A stretch of DNA of 64,000 nucleotides from Saccharopolyspora_C sp047200635 (GCF_047200635.1 NZ_JBJZOI010000005.1:1-64000), one strand, 5' to 3'; shown: positions 38,364 through 47,383, counted from the stretch's first letter. Notes: generated by a model from the letters alone, not told the origin. Made by a program: numbers and translations.

Positions 38364-38651
38364 GGTGGCAGTGTCCTTCCTGATAGCCGGACGACCGCGA
38401 AGGAGCTTAGTGGTCCGGTTCGCGCGACCAGTAGGCAGACCCCACATCGGTTCGCGCTCCCGCGCCGTGACTCGTGTTCGGAAGGTGTCCACATTGGATC
38501 AAAAGGGGGTTGCGGAGGGCTGTGGGATGCATGTCCGGGTGCGGTTTGTCAACCCCCGATCGCGTCCTGACCTGCGACGACGGGTGGGAGCCGGTCGAGG
38601 CTCAGTTGCCGCCCATGCTAAGCTGGGCGCAGCGAAAGGGGCAGAGGACAC

Positions 38652-39140
38652 ATGGTTTTCAAGGTCGGAGAGACCGTCGTCTACCCGCATCACGGTGCCG
38701 CGCTCATCGAAGCAATCGAGACCCGTGTGATCAAGGGCGAGGAGAAGCAATACCTCGTCCTGAAGGTCGCGCAAGGTGATTTGACCGTTCGCGTTCCCGC
38801 GGACAACGCCGAGATCGTCGGTGTTCGGGACGTGGTCGGTCAAGAGGGTCTGGACCGCGTCTTCGACGTGCTGCGCGCCCCGCACACCGAGGAACCTACC
38901 AACTGGTCCCGGCGGTACAAGGCCAACGTCGAGAAGCTCGCTTCCGGCGACGTGAACAAGGTGGCCGAAGTGGTGCGCGACCTCTGGCGGCGCGAGAAGG
39001 ACCGTGGCCTGTCCGCGGGTGAGAAGCGCATGTTGGCGAAGGCCAGGCAAATACTGGTCAGCGAATTGGCGCTGGCCGAGGGGACCGACGAGGGCAAGGC
39101 GGAGTCCCTGCTCGACGAAGTCCTCGCCACGGCCGTCTGA
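38652..39140 (+). CDS. carD: RNA polymerase-binding transcription factor CarD
   Basis: Essential global regulator that binds RNA polymerase beta and stabilises open complexes, especially at rRNA promoters. The N-terminal Tudor-like RNAP-interaction domain (VFKVGETVVYPHHG) and the C-terminal helical DNA-binding domain are complete at 162 aa, the same length as M. tuberculosis CarD. Trp85 in NWSRRYK, which wedges into the promoter minor groove, is at the identical position. AGAGGA lies before the ATG, and TGCTAAGCT about 35 bases upstream resembles an extended -10. ispD follows by 19 bases. Confidence 0.97.
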   Translation: MVFKVGETVVYPHHGAALIEAIETRVIKGEEKQYLVLKVAQGDLTVRVPADNAEIVGVRDVVGQEGLDRVFDVLRAPHTEEPTNWSRRYKANVEKLASGDVNKVAEVVRDLWRREKDRGLSAGEKRMLAKARQILVSELALAEGTDEGKAESLLDEVLATAV

Positions 39141-39159
39141 TCGGCGGGTCCTGCTCGAC

Positions 39160-39861
39160 GTGAAGGTGGTGGCCCTCGTACCGGCCGCCGGGCGCGGGGT
39201 GCGCCTCGGGGCCGGGATGCCGAAAGCGCTGGTCCCCGTGGCCGGTGAATCCCTGCTGGTGCGCGCGGTCCGCGGTCTGCTGGACTCCGGTCGCGTGCAC
39301 CACGTCGTCGTCGCCGCCCCGGCTGACCAGGTCGAGGTCGTCCGCCGCGAGCTCGCCGGGTTCGATCCCGGCTCGGTGCACGTGGTCCCCGGCGGCGCGG
39401 ACCGGACGCAGTCCGTGCGCTTGGCGCTGGCCGACGTCGATCGAGTCGCGCCCGGCGCCGACGTGGTGCTCGTGCACGACGCCGCCCGCGCCTTCACCCC
39501 GCCGGAGATGATCGCGGACGTGGTGGACGCCGTGCTCGGCGGTGCTCCCGCCGTGATCCCGGTCCTCCCCGTCGCGGACACCATCAAGCAGGTCGACCCC
39601 GGCGGCGCGGTGACCGCCACCGTCGACCGCTCGCTGCTGCGCACCGTGCAGACCCCCCAGGGCTTCCGGCCCGACGTCCTCCGCGCCGCCTACGACGCGG
39701 CCGGGGACGCCGCCACCGACGACGCCGGGCTCGTGGAGCGGGCCGGTGGCGAGGTGCGCACCGTGCCGGGGCACCCGCGCGCGTTGAAGATCACCACTGC
39801 TTTCGACCTGGCCGTCGCCGAGTCGGTGCTGGCCGCCGAACCGATCGGAGAACCCCGGTGA
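39160..39861 (+). CDS. ispD: 2-C-methyl-D-erythritol 4-phosphate cytidylyltransferase (IspD)
   Basis: Third enzyme of the non-mevalonate isoprenoid pathway, joining CTP to MEP. The nucleotide loop VPAAGRGVRLGAGMPKAL, the PGGADRTQSVRLAL stretch and VLVHDAARAF are diagnostic. The usual PKQ is PKA here, a common variation. Length is 233 aa. The GTG is the best start (VKVVALVPAAG), though no strong ribosome site is visible and coupling to carD is likely. Its stop overlaps the ispF start (GTGA). Confidence 0.95.
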   Translation: MKVVALVPAAGRGVRLGAGMPKALVPVAGESLLVRAVRGLLDSGRVHHVVVAAPADQVEVVRRELAGFDPGSVHVVPGGADRTQSVRLALADVDRVAPGADVVLVHDAARAFTPPEMIADVVDAVLGGAPAVIPVLPVADTIKQVDPGGAVTATVDRSLLRTVQTPQGFRPDVLRAAYDAAGDAATDDAGLVERAGGEVRTVPGHPRALKITTAFDLAVAESVLAAEPIGEPR

Positions 39862-40340
39862 CCGGACCGCTGCCGAGGATCGGGCAGGGCGTGGACGTGC
39901 ACCCCGTCGAGGCCGGGCGGGAGTGCTGGGTCGCCGGGCTGCACTGGCCCGGGGTGGACGGGTGCAGCGGTCACTCCGACGGCGACGTCGCCTCGCACGC
40001 GCTCTGCGACGCGCTGCTCTCGGCCGCCGGGCTGGGCGACCTGGGCGCCGTGTTCGGCACCGGCGACGACCGGTGGGCGGGCGCGCACGGCGCGGAGCTG
40101 CTGGCCGAGGTCGTCTCCCGGATCAGCGAAGCCGGGTTCCGGGTCGGCAACGCCACCGTGCAGGTGATCGGCAACGCGCCGCGCATCGGCAGGCGCCGCG
40201 AGGAAGCGCAGCGGGTGCTCTCCGAGGTGCTCGGCGCCCCGGTGTCCGTGGCGGGCACCACGAGCGACGGCCTGGGGCTCACCGGTCGTGGCGAGGGCAT
40301 CGCGGCCGTGGCCACCGCACTGCTCTTCCCGGCGGCTTGA
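39858..40340 (+). CDS. ispF: 2-C-methyl-D-erythritol 2,4-cyclodiphosphate synthase (IspF)
   Basis: Forms MEcPP from CDP-ME-2-phosphate two steps after IspD. Zinc ligands Asp13 and His15 (GVDVH) and His47 are present, with GHSDGDV and the C-terminal TTSDGLGLTGRGEG loop. Length is 160 aa. The IspD-IspF order, with IspE elsewhere, matches actinobacteria. An interrupted palindrome covers its stop. Confidence 0.96.
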   Translation: MTGPLPRIGQGVDVHPVEAGRECWVAGLHWPGVDGCSGHSDGDVASHALCDALLSAAGLGDLGAVFGTGDDRWAGAHGAELLAEVVSRISEAGFRVGNATVQVIGNAPRIGRRREEAQRVLSEVLGAPVSVAGTTSDGLGLTGRGEGIAAVATALLFPAA

Positions 40341-40357
40341 CCAGCTGATCTGGTTAA
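40337..40357. promoter_or_regulatory. Interrupted palindrome over the ispF stop
   Basis: TTGACCAG-CTGAT-CTGGTTAA has 8-bp arms with one mismatch. It is AT-rich for this genome and ends in TTAATT, so it could be a weak terminator for carD-ispD-ispF or an operator for the next gene. Role undecided. Confidence 0.35.
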
Positions 40358-40441
40358 TTCCGCCCCACCAGGGGGACAAATCGGGGAGATCTCGGGGTGC
40401 GCTCCAGGACCGGAGCGCCCGCGCTGGGTCATGCTCGACGC

Positions 40442-40651
40442 ATGGTGATCGAACGCAATCGCTGGGTGCGCGGGGCCGTGATCGGGCAGCCCGTGATCGC
40501 GTGGCCCGCCGCGCTGCTGGTGTGGGCGGGCGGCGGCCCGGTCGCGCTGGCCGCGACGCTGCTGTGGATCAGCACCGCCTCCTGCGTCTTCGGCATCCTC
40601 GGCCCCCGCTGCCGGGACGATGTCCGCACCCGAGACCCCCGTCGGTGCTGA
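40442..40651 (+). CDS. Small membrane protein (69 aa), unknown function
   Basis: The frame shows the strong G/C third-position bias of real genes in this window. It encodes a short basic N-terminus (MVIERNRWVRG), two hydrophobic stretches (about 12-29 and 31-48) and a Cys/Arg-rich end. I do not recognise a family. CATGCT ends six bases before the ATG and might be a -10 for a leaderless message. It stands alone between ispF and the HAD gene. Confidence 0.5.
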   Translation: MVIERNRWVRGAVIGQPVIAWPAALLVWAGGGPVALAATLLWISTASCVFGILGPRCRDDVRTRDPRRC

Positions 40652-40803
40652 GCCGTCGCTGGGCGCGGACCTCGGTGATCGTGAGCGTCGTTCGCCGGGA
40701 GGGCGAAGTGCTCCGGGGCGCGGGCGCCCGCCGATGCTCCGTCGAGGCGTGAGATCGGCCGCAGCGGCGGATCAGCTGGCGCGCGGCCCGTAGGCTGTGC
40801 GCC

Positions 40804-41511
40804 GTGAGCTTGCGCGCGGTGTTCTTCGACTATTCCGGCACGTTGTTCCGCCTCGAGCAGGACGAGTCCTGGCTCGCCGGGCTCACCGACGGCGGCGGCG
40901 ACCCGCTGGACCTGGAGGCGCAGACCGAGCTGCTGCGCAGGCTCACCGCGCCGACCGGCCAGGTCGTCGAGTTCGAGCCTGAGTTCCGCGACGCCTGGGA
41001 CCAGCGCGACCTCGACCCGGGGATGCACCGCAAGTCGAACCTGGAGGTGCTCCGCCTCTCCGGCGTGAGCACCCGGGAGCAGGCCGAGGCGCTCTACGGC
41101 CGCCTGGTGGACCCGCTGTCCTGGACCCCGTACCCGGACACCGCGGCGGTGCTGCGCGGGCTGCGCGCGGCCGGGGTGCGGATCGCCGTGATCAGCAACA
41201 TCGCCTTCGACATCCGCCCCGCCTTCGAGGCGCTGGGCGTGTCCGACCTCGTCGACGAGTACCTCATGTCCTACGTCGAGGGCGTGATCAAGCCGGACCC
41301 GAAGCTGTTCCTGCGCGCCTGCGAGCGGATCGGGGTGGCGCCGGAGGAGGCGCTCATGATCGGCGACAGCGAGGAGGCCGACGGCGGGGCGGCCGCGGTC
41401 GGCTGCGCGGTGTCCATCGTGGAGCCGGTGCCCACCGCCGAGCGGCCGGACGCGCTGCTCGCGGCCGTCGCCGAGCACGGGCTGCTGCCCGCGCCCACCT
41501 CCGGGGAGTGA
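40804..41511 (+). CDS. HAD-superfamily hydrolase-like protein
   Basis: A 235-residue HAD subfamily IA protein with motif I FFDYSGTLF, motif II VISNIA, motif III Lys in GVIKPDP, and motif IV MIGDSEEADGG. In motif I the second Asp of the usual DxD is Ser11, so it is unlikely to be an ordinary phosphatase; haloacid-dehalogenase-type enzymes also lack this Asp. The cap domain is helical. TAGGCT ends seven bases before the GTG, fitting leaderless translation. Substrate unknown. Confidence 0.85.
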   Translation: MSLRAVFFDYSGTLFRLEQDESWLAGLTDGGGDPLDLEAQTELLRRLTAPTGQVVEFEPEFRDAWDQRDLDPGMHRKSNLEVLRLSGVSTREQAEALYGRLVDPLSWTPYPDTAAVLRGLRAAGVRIAVISNIAFDIRPAFEALGVSDLVDEYLMSYVEGVIKPDPKLFLRACERIGVAPEEALMIGDSEEADGGAAAVGCAVSIVEPVPTAERPDALLAAVAEHGLLPAPTSGE

Positions 41512-41599
41512 TCCACCGGGGCTCCGCGGGTTCCCGCGAAGCCTTGACGCGAGGCCCCTGTCGTGGTTCACGATCAGGGGACACCCGTACCATCGAGGC

Positions 41600-42994
41600 G
41601 TGAGCCTGCACCTGCACGACACCGCGACCCGCACCACGCGCGAATTCCGCCCGCGCTGCGACGGAGTGGCGTCGATCTACGTCTGCGGGGCCACCGTGCA
41701 GGGCGTGCCGCACCTCGGGCACGTGCGCAGCGGGCTCAACTTCGACGTGCTGCGCCGCTGGCTGAGCCGCACCGGTTACGACGTGCGGCTGGTCCGCAAC
41801 GTCACCGACATCGACGACAAGATCATCGCGAAGGCCGAGCAGGCCGGCCGCCCCTGGTGGGAGTGGGCCGCCACGCACGAGCGCGCCTTCGAGCAGGCCT
41901 ACGACCGGCTCGGCTGCCTGCCGCCCTCGGCGCTGCCGCGGGCCACCGGGCACATCGGGCAGATGGTCGAGCTCATCCAGCGCCTGATCGACTCGGACCA
42001 CGCCTACCCGGCGGGCGGCGACGTGTACTTCTCCGTCGGCTCCTACGCCGAGCAGTACGGGCGGCTCTCCGGCCAGCGGCTCGACGAGGTGCAGCAGGGG
42101 GAGAGCGCGGCTGGCGGCAAGCGCGACCCGCGCGACTTCACGCTGTGGAAGGGCGCCAAGCCCGGCGAGCCGAGCTGGCCGACGCCCTGGGGCGACGGCA
42201 GGCCCGGCTGGCACCTGGAGTGCTCGGCGATGGCCACCTACTACCTGGGGTCCGAGTTCGACATCCACGGCGGTGGCCTGGACCTGGTGTTCCCGCACCA
42301 CGAGAACGAGCTCGCCCAGTCCCGCGCCGCCGGGGATCCGTTCGCCCGGTACTGGCTGCACAACGCCTGGGTGACCATGAGCGGCGAGAAGATGTCGAAG
42401 TCGCTCGGCAACACCCTGAGCATCCCCGAGGTGCTCAAGCGCGCCCGCGCCTGCGAGATCCGCTACTACCTGGTGACCCCGCACTACCGCTCGACCGTGG
42501 AGTTCTCCGAGGAGGCGCTGCAGGAGGCGGTGGCGACCTACCGGCGCATCGAATCCTTCGTGCGCCGCGTCGCGCAGCGCACCGGCCGGGTGGAGCTCGG
42601 CGAGGTGCGGCCCGAGTTCGCCGCGGCGCTGGACGACGACCTGTCCACTCCGCAGGCCGCCGCGGTCGTGCACACCGCGATCCGCGAGGGCAACGCCGCG
42701 CTCGACGCCGGCGACGACGCAGCGGCGCGCGAGGCGGCCGCCGCGGTGCGCACCATGACCGACGTGCTCGGGCTCGACCCGCTCTCGCCGCAGTGGGCCG
42801 AGGACTCCGGCGCCGACGACGCGGCGCGCCGGGCACTGACAGAGCTGGTCGACGGCCTGCTGGAGCAGCGGCAGAAGGCTCGGGCGGAGCGCGACTTCGC
42901 CACCGCCGACCTGTTGCGGGACCGGCTGCTGGCGTCCGGCGTTGCCGTCGAGGACACACCCGACGGTCCGATGTGGACACTCAAGGACGGGTGA
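41600..42994 (+). CDS. cysS: Cysteinyl-tRNA synthetase (CysS)
   Basis: Class I aminoacyl-tRNA synthetase charging tRNA-Cys. The N-terminus has Cys29 (zinc ligand that reads the substrate thiol) and HLGH as the HIGH signature; GWHLECSAM and HGGGLDLVFPHHENE supply the other zinc ligands; EKMSKSLGN is the KMSKS loop. Length is 464 aa. The mycothiol paralogue MshC is normally shorter, and the position beside rlmB matches CysS1 of M. tuberculosis. TACCAT ends six bases before the GTG, a leaderless arrangement. Confidence 0.96.
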   Translation: MSLHLHDTATRTTREFRPRCDGVASIYVCGATVQGVPHLGHVRSGLNFDVLRRWLSRTGYDVRLVRNVTDIDDKIIAKAEQAGRPWWEWAATHERAFEQAYDRLGCLPPSALPRATGHIGQMVELIQRLIDSDHAYPAGGDVYFSVGSYAEQYGRLSGQRLDEVQQGESAAGGKRDPRDFTLWKGAKPGEPSWPTPWGDGRPGWHLECSAMATYYLGSEFDIHGGGLDLVFPHHENELAQSRAAGDPFARYWLHNAWVTMSGEKMSKSLGNTLSIPEVLKRARACEIRYYLVTPHYRSTVEFSEEALQEAVATYRRIESFVRRVAQRTGRVELGEVRPEFAAALDDDLSTPQAAAVVHTAIREGNAALDAGDDAAAREAAAAVRTMTDVLGLDPLSPQWAEDSGADDAARRALTELVDGLLEQRQKARAERDFATADLLRDRLLASGVAVEDTPDGPMWTLKDG

Positions 42995-43001
42995 ACGAAC
43001 G

Positions 43002-43961
43002 TTGGCAGGCAACGACAAGCGCCGTGGCGCGACCCGCAAGCCGGGAACCAAGAAGGGCATGGTGAAGGGCTCCGGCGGCCAGCGCCGCAAGGGGCTGGAG
43101 GGCAAGGGCCCGACGCCGAAGGCCAAGGACCGGGTGCCGCACCCCGCGAAGAAGCGCGCTGACGCCGCCAAGGCCCGGGCCGAGAGCCAGAACCGCAGGC
43201 AGCGCGAGCAGCGCGAGCTGCCGGAGATGGTGGCCGGGCGCAACCCGGTCGCCGAGTGCCTCCGCGCGGGCGTGCCCGCGACCGGGCTGTACGTGGCGCA
43301 GGGCATCGACACCGACGACCGGGTCAAGGACGCGGTGCGCAACGCCTCCGACAAGGGCATCTCGGTGGTCGACGTGCCGCGCACCGAGCTGGACCGGATG
43401 ACCGGGGGCGCGCTGCACCAGGGGCTCGTGCTGCAGGTGCCGCCGTACAAGTACGCGCACCCCGAGGACGTGCTCTCGCACGCGCACGACTCCGGCCTCC
43501 CGCCGCTGCTGGTGGCGCTGGACGGCGTCACCGACCCGCGGAACCTGGGCGCGGTCATCCGCTCGGCGGCCGCGTTCGGCGCGCACGGCGTGATCCTGCC
43601 GCAGCGTCGCAGCGCCGGGATGACCGCAGTGGCCTGGCGCACCAGCGCGGGCACCGCGGCGCAGATCCCGGTCGCGATGGCCGTGAACCTGACCCGCACG
43701 CTCAAGGACCTCAAGTCCGAGGGCCTCATGGTCGTGGGGCTGGACGCCGACTCCGACATCACCTCCGACGAGCTGGAACTGGCCACCGGCCCGCTGGTCG
43801 TCGTGGTCGGGTCCGAGGGGCGCGGGCTGTCCCGGCTGGTGCGCGACACCTGCGACCAGACGGTGTCCATCCCGATGGCCGGGCAGGTCGAATCGCTCAA
43901 CGCCTCCGTGGCCGCGGGCGTCGTCCTCGCCGAGGTCGCCCGGCGCCGCCGGACCCGCTGA
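43002..43961 (+). CDS. rlmB: 23S rRNA (guanosine-2'-O)-methyltransferase, RlmB/TrmH family
   Basis: SPOUT methyltransferase that 2'-O-methylates a guanosine in 23S rRNA. The N-terminal ~70 residues are a Lys/Arg-rich RNA-binding tail, then the substrate-binding domain (EMVAGRNPVAECLRAG). The knotted catalytic domain has NLGAVIRSAAAFGAHGV, VVVGSEGRGLSRLV and IPMAGQVESLNASVAAG. The TTG start is inferred because the usual MAGN-RRGA beginning of actinobacterial members starts exactly here, seven bases after the cysS stop. Length is 319 aa. Confidence 0.93.
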   Translation: MAGNDKRRGATRKPGTKKGMVKGSGGQRRKGLEGKGPTPKAKDRVPHPAKKRADAAKARAESQNRRQREQRELPEMVAGRNPVAECLRAGVPATGLYVAQGIDTDDRVKDAVRNASDKGISVVDVPRTELDRMTGGALHQGLVLQVPPYKYAHPEDVLSHAHDSGLPPLLVALDGVTDPRNLGAVIRSAAAFGAHGVILPQRRSAGMTAVAWRTSAGTAAQIPVAMAVNLTRTLKDLKSEGLMVVGLDADSDITSDELELATGPLVVVVGSEGRGLSRLVRDTCDQTVSIPMAGQVESLNASVAAGVVLAEVARRRRTR

Positions 43962-43969
43962 TCCGCCGG

Positions 43970-44003
43970 CGAGGTGGGCGCCCCGGACGGGACGCCCACC
44001 TCG
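43970..44003 (+). terminator. Hairpin terminator after cysS-rlmB
   Basis: CGAGGTGGGCG pairs perfectly with CGCCCACCTCG across a 12-nt loop, starting nine bases after the rlmB stop. No T-run follows. Confidence 0.72.
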
Positions 44004-44115
44004 GCCGCCGGTGAGCACGCGCGTTCCGGACCGGAGCGCGGGGGTGCTCGGCTAGGCTCCGAGGCCGAGACGATCGGGAGGCCGGGTCCTCCCAGCACGG
44101 CGAGGCCCATCACCG

Positions 44116-45546
44116 ATGTACTTTTCGACACCCCTGTTCCTCTGGTACTTCCTGCCTGCCGTGCTGGCGGCGGTGCTCATCGCGCCCCGCTCCGCGCGCA
44201 ACGCGATCGTGGCCGTGGCGAGCCTGGTGTTCTACGCCAGCGGGGCGGGCGGGACGACGCTGCTGCTGCTCGCGTGCATCGTCGTCAACTTCATGGCCGG
44301 CCGGGCCCTGGAGCCGGACGGGACGCGGCCGCACCGCGAGCGGCGGAACCTGCTGCTCGGCACCGTCGCCTTCGACCTCGCGGTGCTCGTCGTGTGGAAG
44401 TACGCGGGGTTCGCGACCGAGCAGCTGGCGACGCTGAGCCGCTGGTTCGGCGGGGACTTCCCGGTGCTGCAACTGGCCCTGCCGATCGGGATCTCGTTCT
44501 ACACGTTCCACCACATCTCCTACGTGGTCGACGTCTACCGCGGTGAGCGACCGGCGCTGCGCGAGCCGGTCGCCTTCGTCACCTACATCGCGATGTTCCC
44601 GCAGCTGGTGGCCGGGCCGATCGTGCGCTACCGGGAGATCGCCGACCAGCTGCCGCAGCCCCGCACCCACCGGCTCGACGACATCGCCGCTGGATTTCCC
44701 CGCTTCGCCTGGGGGCTGACGAAGAAGGTCGTCGTCGCCGACACGCTGGCGCCGATGGTCGACGCCTGCTTCGCGACCCCGGCCGAGGACATGAGCTTCG
44801 CCGTGGCCTGGCTCGGTGCCATCGGCTACACGGTGCAGCTGTACTTCGACTTCTCGGGATATTCGGACATGGCGATCGGGCTCGGGCGGATGCTCGGGTT
44901 CCGGTTGCCGGAGAACTTCGCGCGGCCGTACTCCTCGGTGACCGTCACCGAGTTCTGGCGGCGCTGGCACATGTCGCTCTCGCGCTGGTTCCGCGACTAC
45001 GTCTACATCCCGCTCGGCGGCAACCGGCGCGGCACCGGGCGGACCTACCTGAACCTGACGATCATCTTCGTGCTCACCGGGTTCTGGCACGGGGCGGCGT
45101 GGACCTACCTGGTGTGGGGGTTGTTCCACGGCGCGCTGCTCGTGATCGAGCGAGCCACCGGGCACGACTCCGCGCCCGTCGACCCCTGGGCGCGGCGCGG
45201 GCGGCGGGCGCTGACGCTGCTGCTGGTCGTGGTGGGCTGGGTGGTCTTCCGCGCGCCGGACGTGGGCACGGCGCTCACCATGATCGGGCACATGCTGCTG
45301 CCGGACCTGGCCGGGCTCACCGACATCGTCGCCGCCTCGGTCACCCACCAGCGGGTGTTCTTCCTGCTGGTGGCGCTCGTCGTGGTGCTGCTGCCCGCGT
45401 CCACCGGCACCGGGCCGTTCCTGGAATCGGTCCGCTCCCGCCAGGCGAACGCCCTGCGCATCGGCGTCATGACGGTGGGCCTGCTCTACTCCGGACTCCT
45501 CGTCGCCACGGGAACCTTCAGCCCCTTCCTGTACTACCAGTTCTGA
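44116..45546 (+). CDS. MBOAT-family O-acyltransferase (AlgI-like)
   Basis: Membrane-bound O-acyltransferase of 476 aa with about eleven helices. The catalytic His325 lies in GFWHGAAWTYLVWG, and the family stretches LQLALPIGISFYTFHHISYVVD, QLVAGPIVRY, YFDFSGYSDMAIGLGRMLG and FWRRWHMSLS..FRDYVYIPLGG are intact. AlgI-type proteins pass acetyl groups across the membrane for O-acetylation of exopolysaccharide. The next gene encodes an AlgX/AlgJ-like partner, supporting that role. A TAGGCT about 57 bases upstream may be the promoter -10. Confidence 0.93.
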   Translation: MYFSTPLFLWYFLPAVLAAVLIAPRSARNAIVAVASLVFYASGAGGTTLLLLACIVVNFMAGRALEPDGTRPHRERRNLLLGTVAFDLAVLVVWKYAGFATEQLATLSRWFGGDFPVLQLALPIGISFYTFHHISYVVDVYRGERPALREPVAFVTYIAMFPQLVAGPIVRYREIADQLPQPRTHRLDDIAAGFPRFAWGLTKKVVVADTLAPMVDACFATPAEDMSFAVAWLGAIGYTVQLYFDFSGYSDMAIGLGRMLGFRLPENFARPYSSVTVTEFWRRWHMSLSRWFRDYVYIPLGGNRRGTGRTYLNLTIIFVLTGFWHGAAWTYLVWGLFHGALLVIERATGHDSAPVDPWARRGRRALTLLLVVVGWVVFRAPDVGTALTMIGHMLLPDLAGLTDIVAASVTHQRVFFLLVALVVVLLPASTGTGPFLESVRSRQANALRIGVMTVGLLYSGLLVATGTFSPFLYYQF

Positions 45547-45614
45547 GCCGGTGCGGGGTGTGAGGTGCGTGGATGCGGGGACGAGGGGTGCGGGGCGCCG
45601 CTAACGTGTGCGAT

Positions 45615-46898
45615 GTGTCGAGGACGGAACCGACCGAGTTACCAGCGGTCCACGAGTCGTGGCTGCCCCGCGAGCACCCGATGCACCGGCCGAGGCACGG
45701 CAGGCGGCAGCGGGCGGCGCTGGTGTGCGCGCTGCTGTTCCTCACCGCCCCGTTCAGCACCTGGTTGCTCGGAGCCCGCGCCGAGCAGCTGGAGAACCGG
45801 CCGCTGGCGGAGTTCCCGGGCATCACCGAGGGCTGGGGCTTCCTCACCGGCCTGAGCCCCTGGGCCGCGGAGAACCTGCCGTTCCGCGGGCCCGCCGTGC
45901 GCTCGGTGCACGGCATCAGCCAGGGCGTGTTCGGGGAGCAGGCCCGGTTGGAGGCCGGCACCCACAGCTCACCCGTCGGCACCGGCAGCGATCAGGAGCA
46001 GTCCCGGCCGCCGCTGAACGAGAGCGTCTTCCCGAAGGTCATCGAGGGCAAGGCGGGCTGGCTCTACCTCGGGCACGACGTCGCCTACCCCTGCACGCCC
46101 AAGCGCGGCGCGGACGAGGTGATCGCGGGTCTGCGGCGGTGGCGCCAGGTCGTCGAGGCCTCCGGGCGGCGGTTCGAACTCGTCATCGCACCCGACAAGT
46201 CGACGATGTACCCGGCGAACCTGCCCGAGAACTACGCCGGGAAGGACTGCGCGGGCCGGGCCCGGCAGGAGTTCTGGCAGCGGATCCCGGGCGAGACCGG
46301 CGCGCTGGACATGCGGGAGCCGCTGCGCGAGGTCGCCGACCGGAACGGTCGGGCGATCTACCACGACATCGACACGCACTGGACTCACGAGGGCGGCATC
46401 ACGATGGTCTACCAGCTCGCCGAGCGGCTCGCCCCCGGCAGCACGGCGACCTGGAAGGTGCTGCCGAGCCGGGCGTACCCGCACTCCGCGGACATCCCCG
46501 ACCTGCTCGGCCAGAGCCGCACGGTGCCGATCCAGGCGTACTCGTTGGCACCCGACGGAGGGGCGGACAACACGCGGTTCCGGCCCAGCGACTTCCACGA
46601 ACCGCTGCGGCTGGAGTCGGAGGTGAAGCCCGGCATGATCGACCAGCCGACGCGGATGGTGGGGGACTCGTTCACCCAGTTCGCCAGCCCGTACCTCGCG
46701 GCCACCTTCTCCGACATCGCCGTCGTGCACCCGGAGGAGATCGCGAAGCGCCCGCAGGAAACGGGTGCGCTGCTGGCCGAGGGCGACGTGGTGACCTTCG
46801 AGCTCTCCGAGCGGTTCGTCTCCGGCGGGCGCTACGACCTGCTCGACCCGGCGGTCGCCGACCAGGTGGGCGCGATCCTCGCCGCCGACCCGCGCTGA
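45615..46898 (+). CDS. AlgX/AlgJ-like SGNH (DHHW-family) acetyltransferase partner
   Basis: An N-terminal membrane anchor (about residues 35-55) leads to an external SGNH-hydrolase-like domain. The catalytic pieces of AlgX/AlgJ are visible: VIAPDKSTMYPANLP, DIDTHW with Asp253 and His255, and GDSF with the nucleophile Ser352. Length is 427 aa. It follows the AlgI-like gene by 68 bases, so the pair probably O-acetylates a cell-surface glycan. TAACGT ends seven bases before the GTG (leaderless pattern); GTG 45606 is the other option. Its stop lies in a palindrome shared with the convergent channel gene. Confidence 0.88.
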   Translation: MSRTEPTELPAVHESWLPREHPMHRPRHGRRQRAALVCALLFLTAPFSTWLLGARAEQLENRPLAEFPGITEGWGFLTGLSPWAAENLPFRGPAVRSVHGISQGVFGEQARLEAGTHSSPVGTGSDQEQSRPPLNESVFPKVIEGKAGWLYLGHDVAYPCTPKRGADEVIAGLRRWRQVVEASGRRFELVIAPDKSTMYPANLPENYAGKDCAGRARQEFWQRIPGETGALDMREPLREVADRNGRAIYHDIDTHWTHEGGITMVYQLAERLAPGSTATWKVLPSRAYPHSADIPDLLGQSRTVPIQAYSLAPDGGADNTRFRPSDFHEPLRLESEVKPGMIDQPTRMVGDSFTQFASPYLAATFSDIAVVHPEEIAKRPQETGALLAEGDVVTFELSERFVSGGRYDLLDPAVADQVGAILAADPR

Positions 46899-46900
46899 GC

Positions 46901-47383
46901 TCAGCGGGCGGTGCGCACCGCCTGGACGGCGGCGCCGACGAAGGCGAGGTTGAACACCAGGTGCACCGCCACCAGCACCCGCGCGGGCTGCGAGACGGCG
47001 TGCGCGTCGCCGAAACCGACGGTGCTCGTGATCGACAGGGCGAAGTACAGCGCGTCCACCTTCGTGCGCAGCGAGGCGACCGAGCCCGGCCAGTGCTCGT
47101 TCAGGCCGAAGTACACCGCGGCGAAGAACAGCACCGCCAGGTACAGGGCGAGCAGCACGCCGGTCAGCGCCACGCCTCCCGTGCGGAACCGGCGGACCTG
47201 CCGGACGATCAGCACGGCCACCGCGCTCAGGCCGAGCACGAACGAGGTGGTGAACCCCCAGGTGTTCGTCAGGTCGAACACGTCGAACGGGAGCAGGAAG
47301 TAGCCAACGGAGCACAGCGCCAGGGCCGCCACGTTGACCACCGCACCGCGCAGCAGCGCGTTCCGGGAGCCGGGCGAGAACAC
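46901..47383 (-). CDS. Two-pore-helix potassium channel-like protein
   Basis: A 160-residue ion-channel-2 family protein with about four membrane helices. The selectivity filter TVGFGD is at 121-126, preceded by the pore helix VDALYFALSITS. No RCK/TrkA-N or cyclic-nucleotide domain follows, so it resembles minimal bacterial K+ channels. The GTG start is chosen near a Gly/Ser stretch before the first helix; longer versions would run into the palindrome array. c-di-AMP (made by DisA, encoded in this window) often controls K+ channels, but no direct link is visible. Confidence 0.82.
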   Translation of the reverse strand: MFSPGSRNALLRGAVVNVAALALCSVGYFLLPFDVFDLTNTWGFTTSFVLGLSAVAVLIVRQVRRFRTGGVALTGVLLALYLAVLFFAAVYFGLNEHWPGSVASLRTKVDALYFALSITSTVGFGDAHAVSQPARVLVAVHLVFNLAFVGAAVQAVRTAR

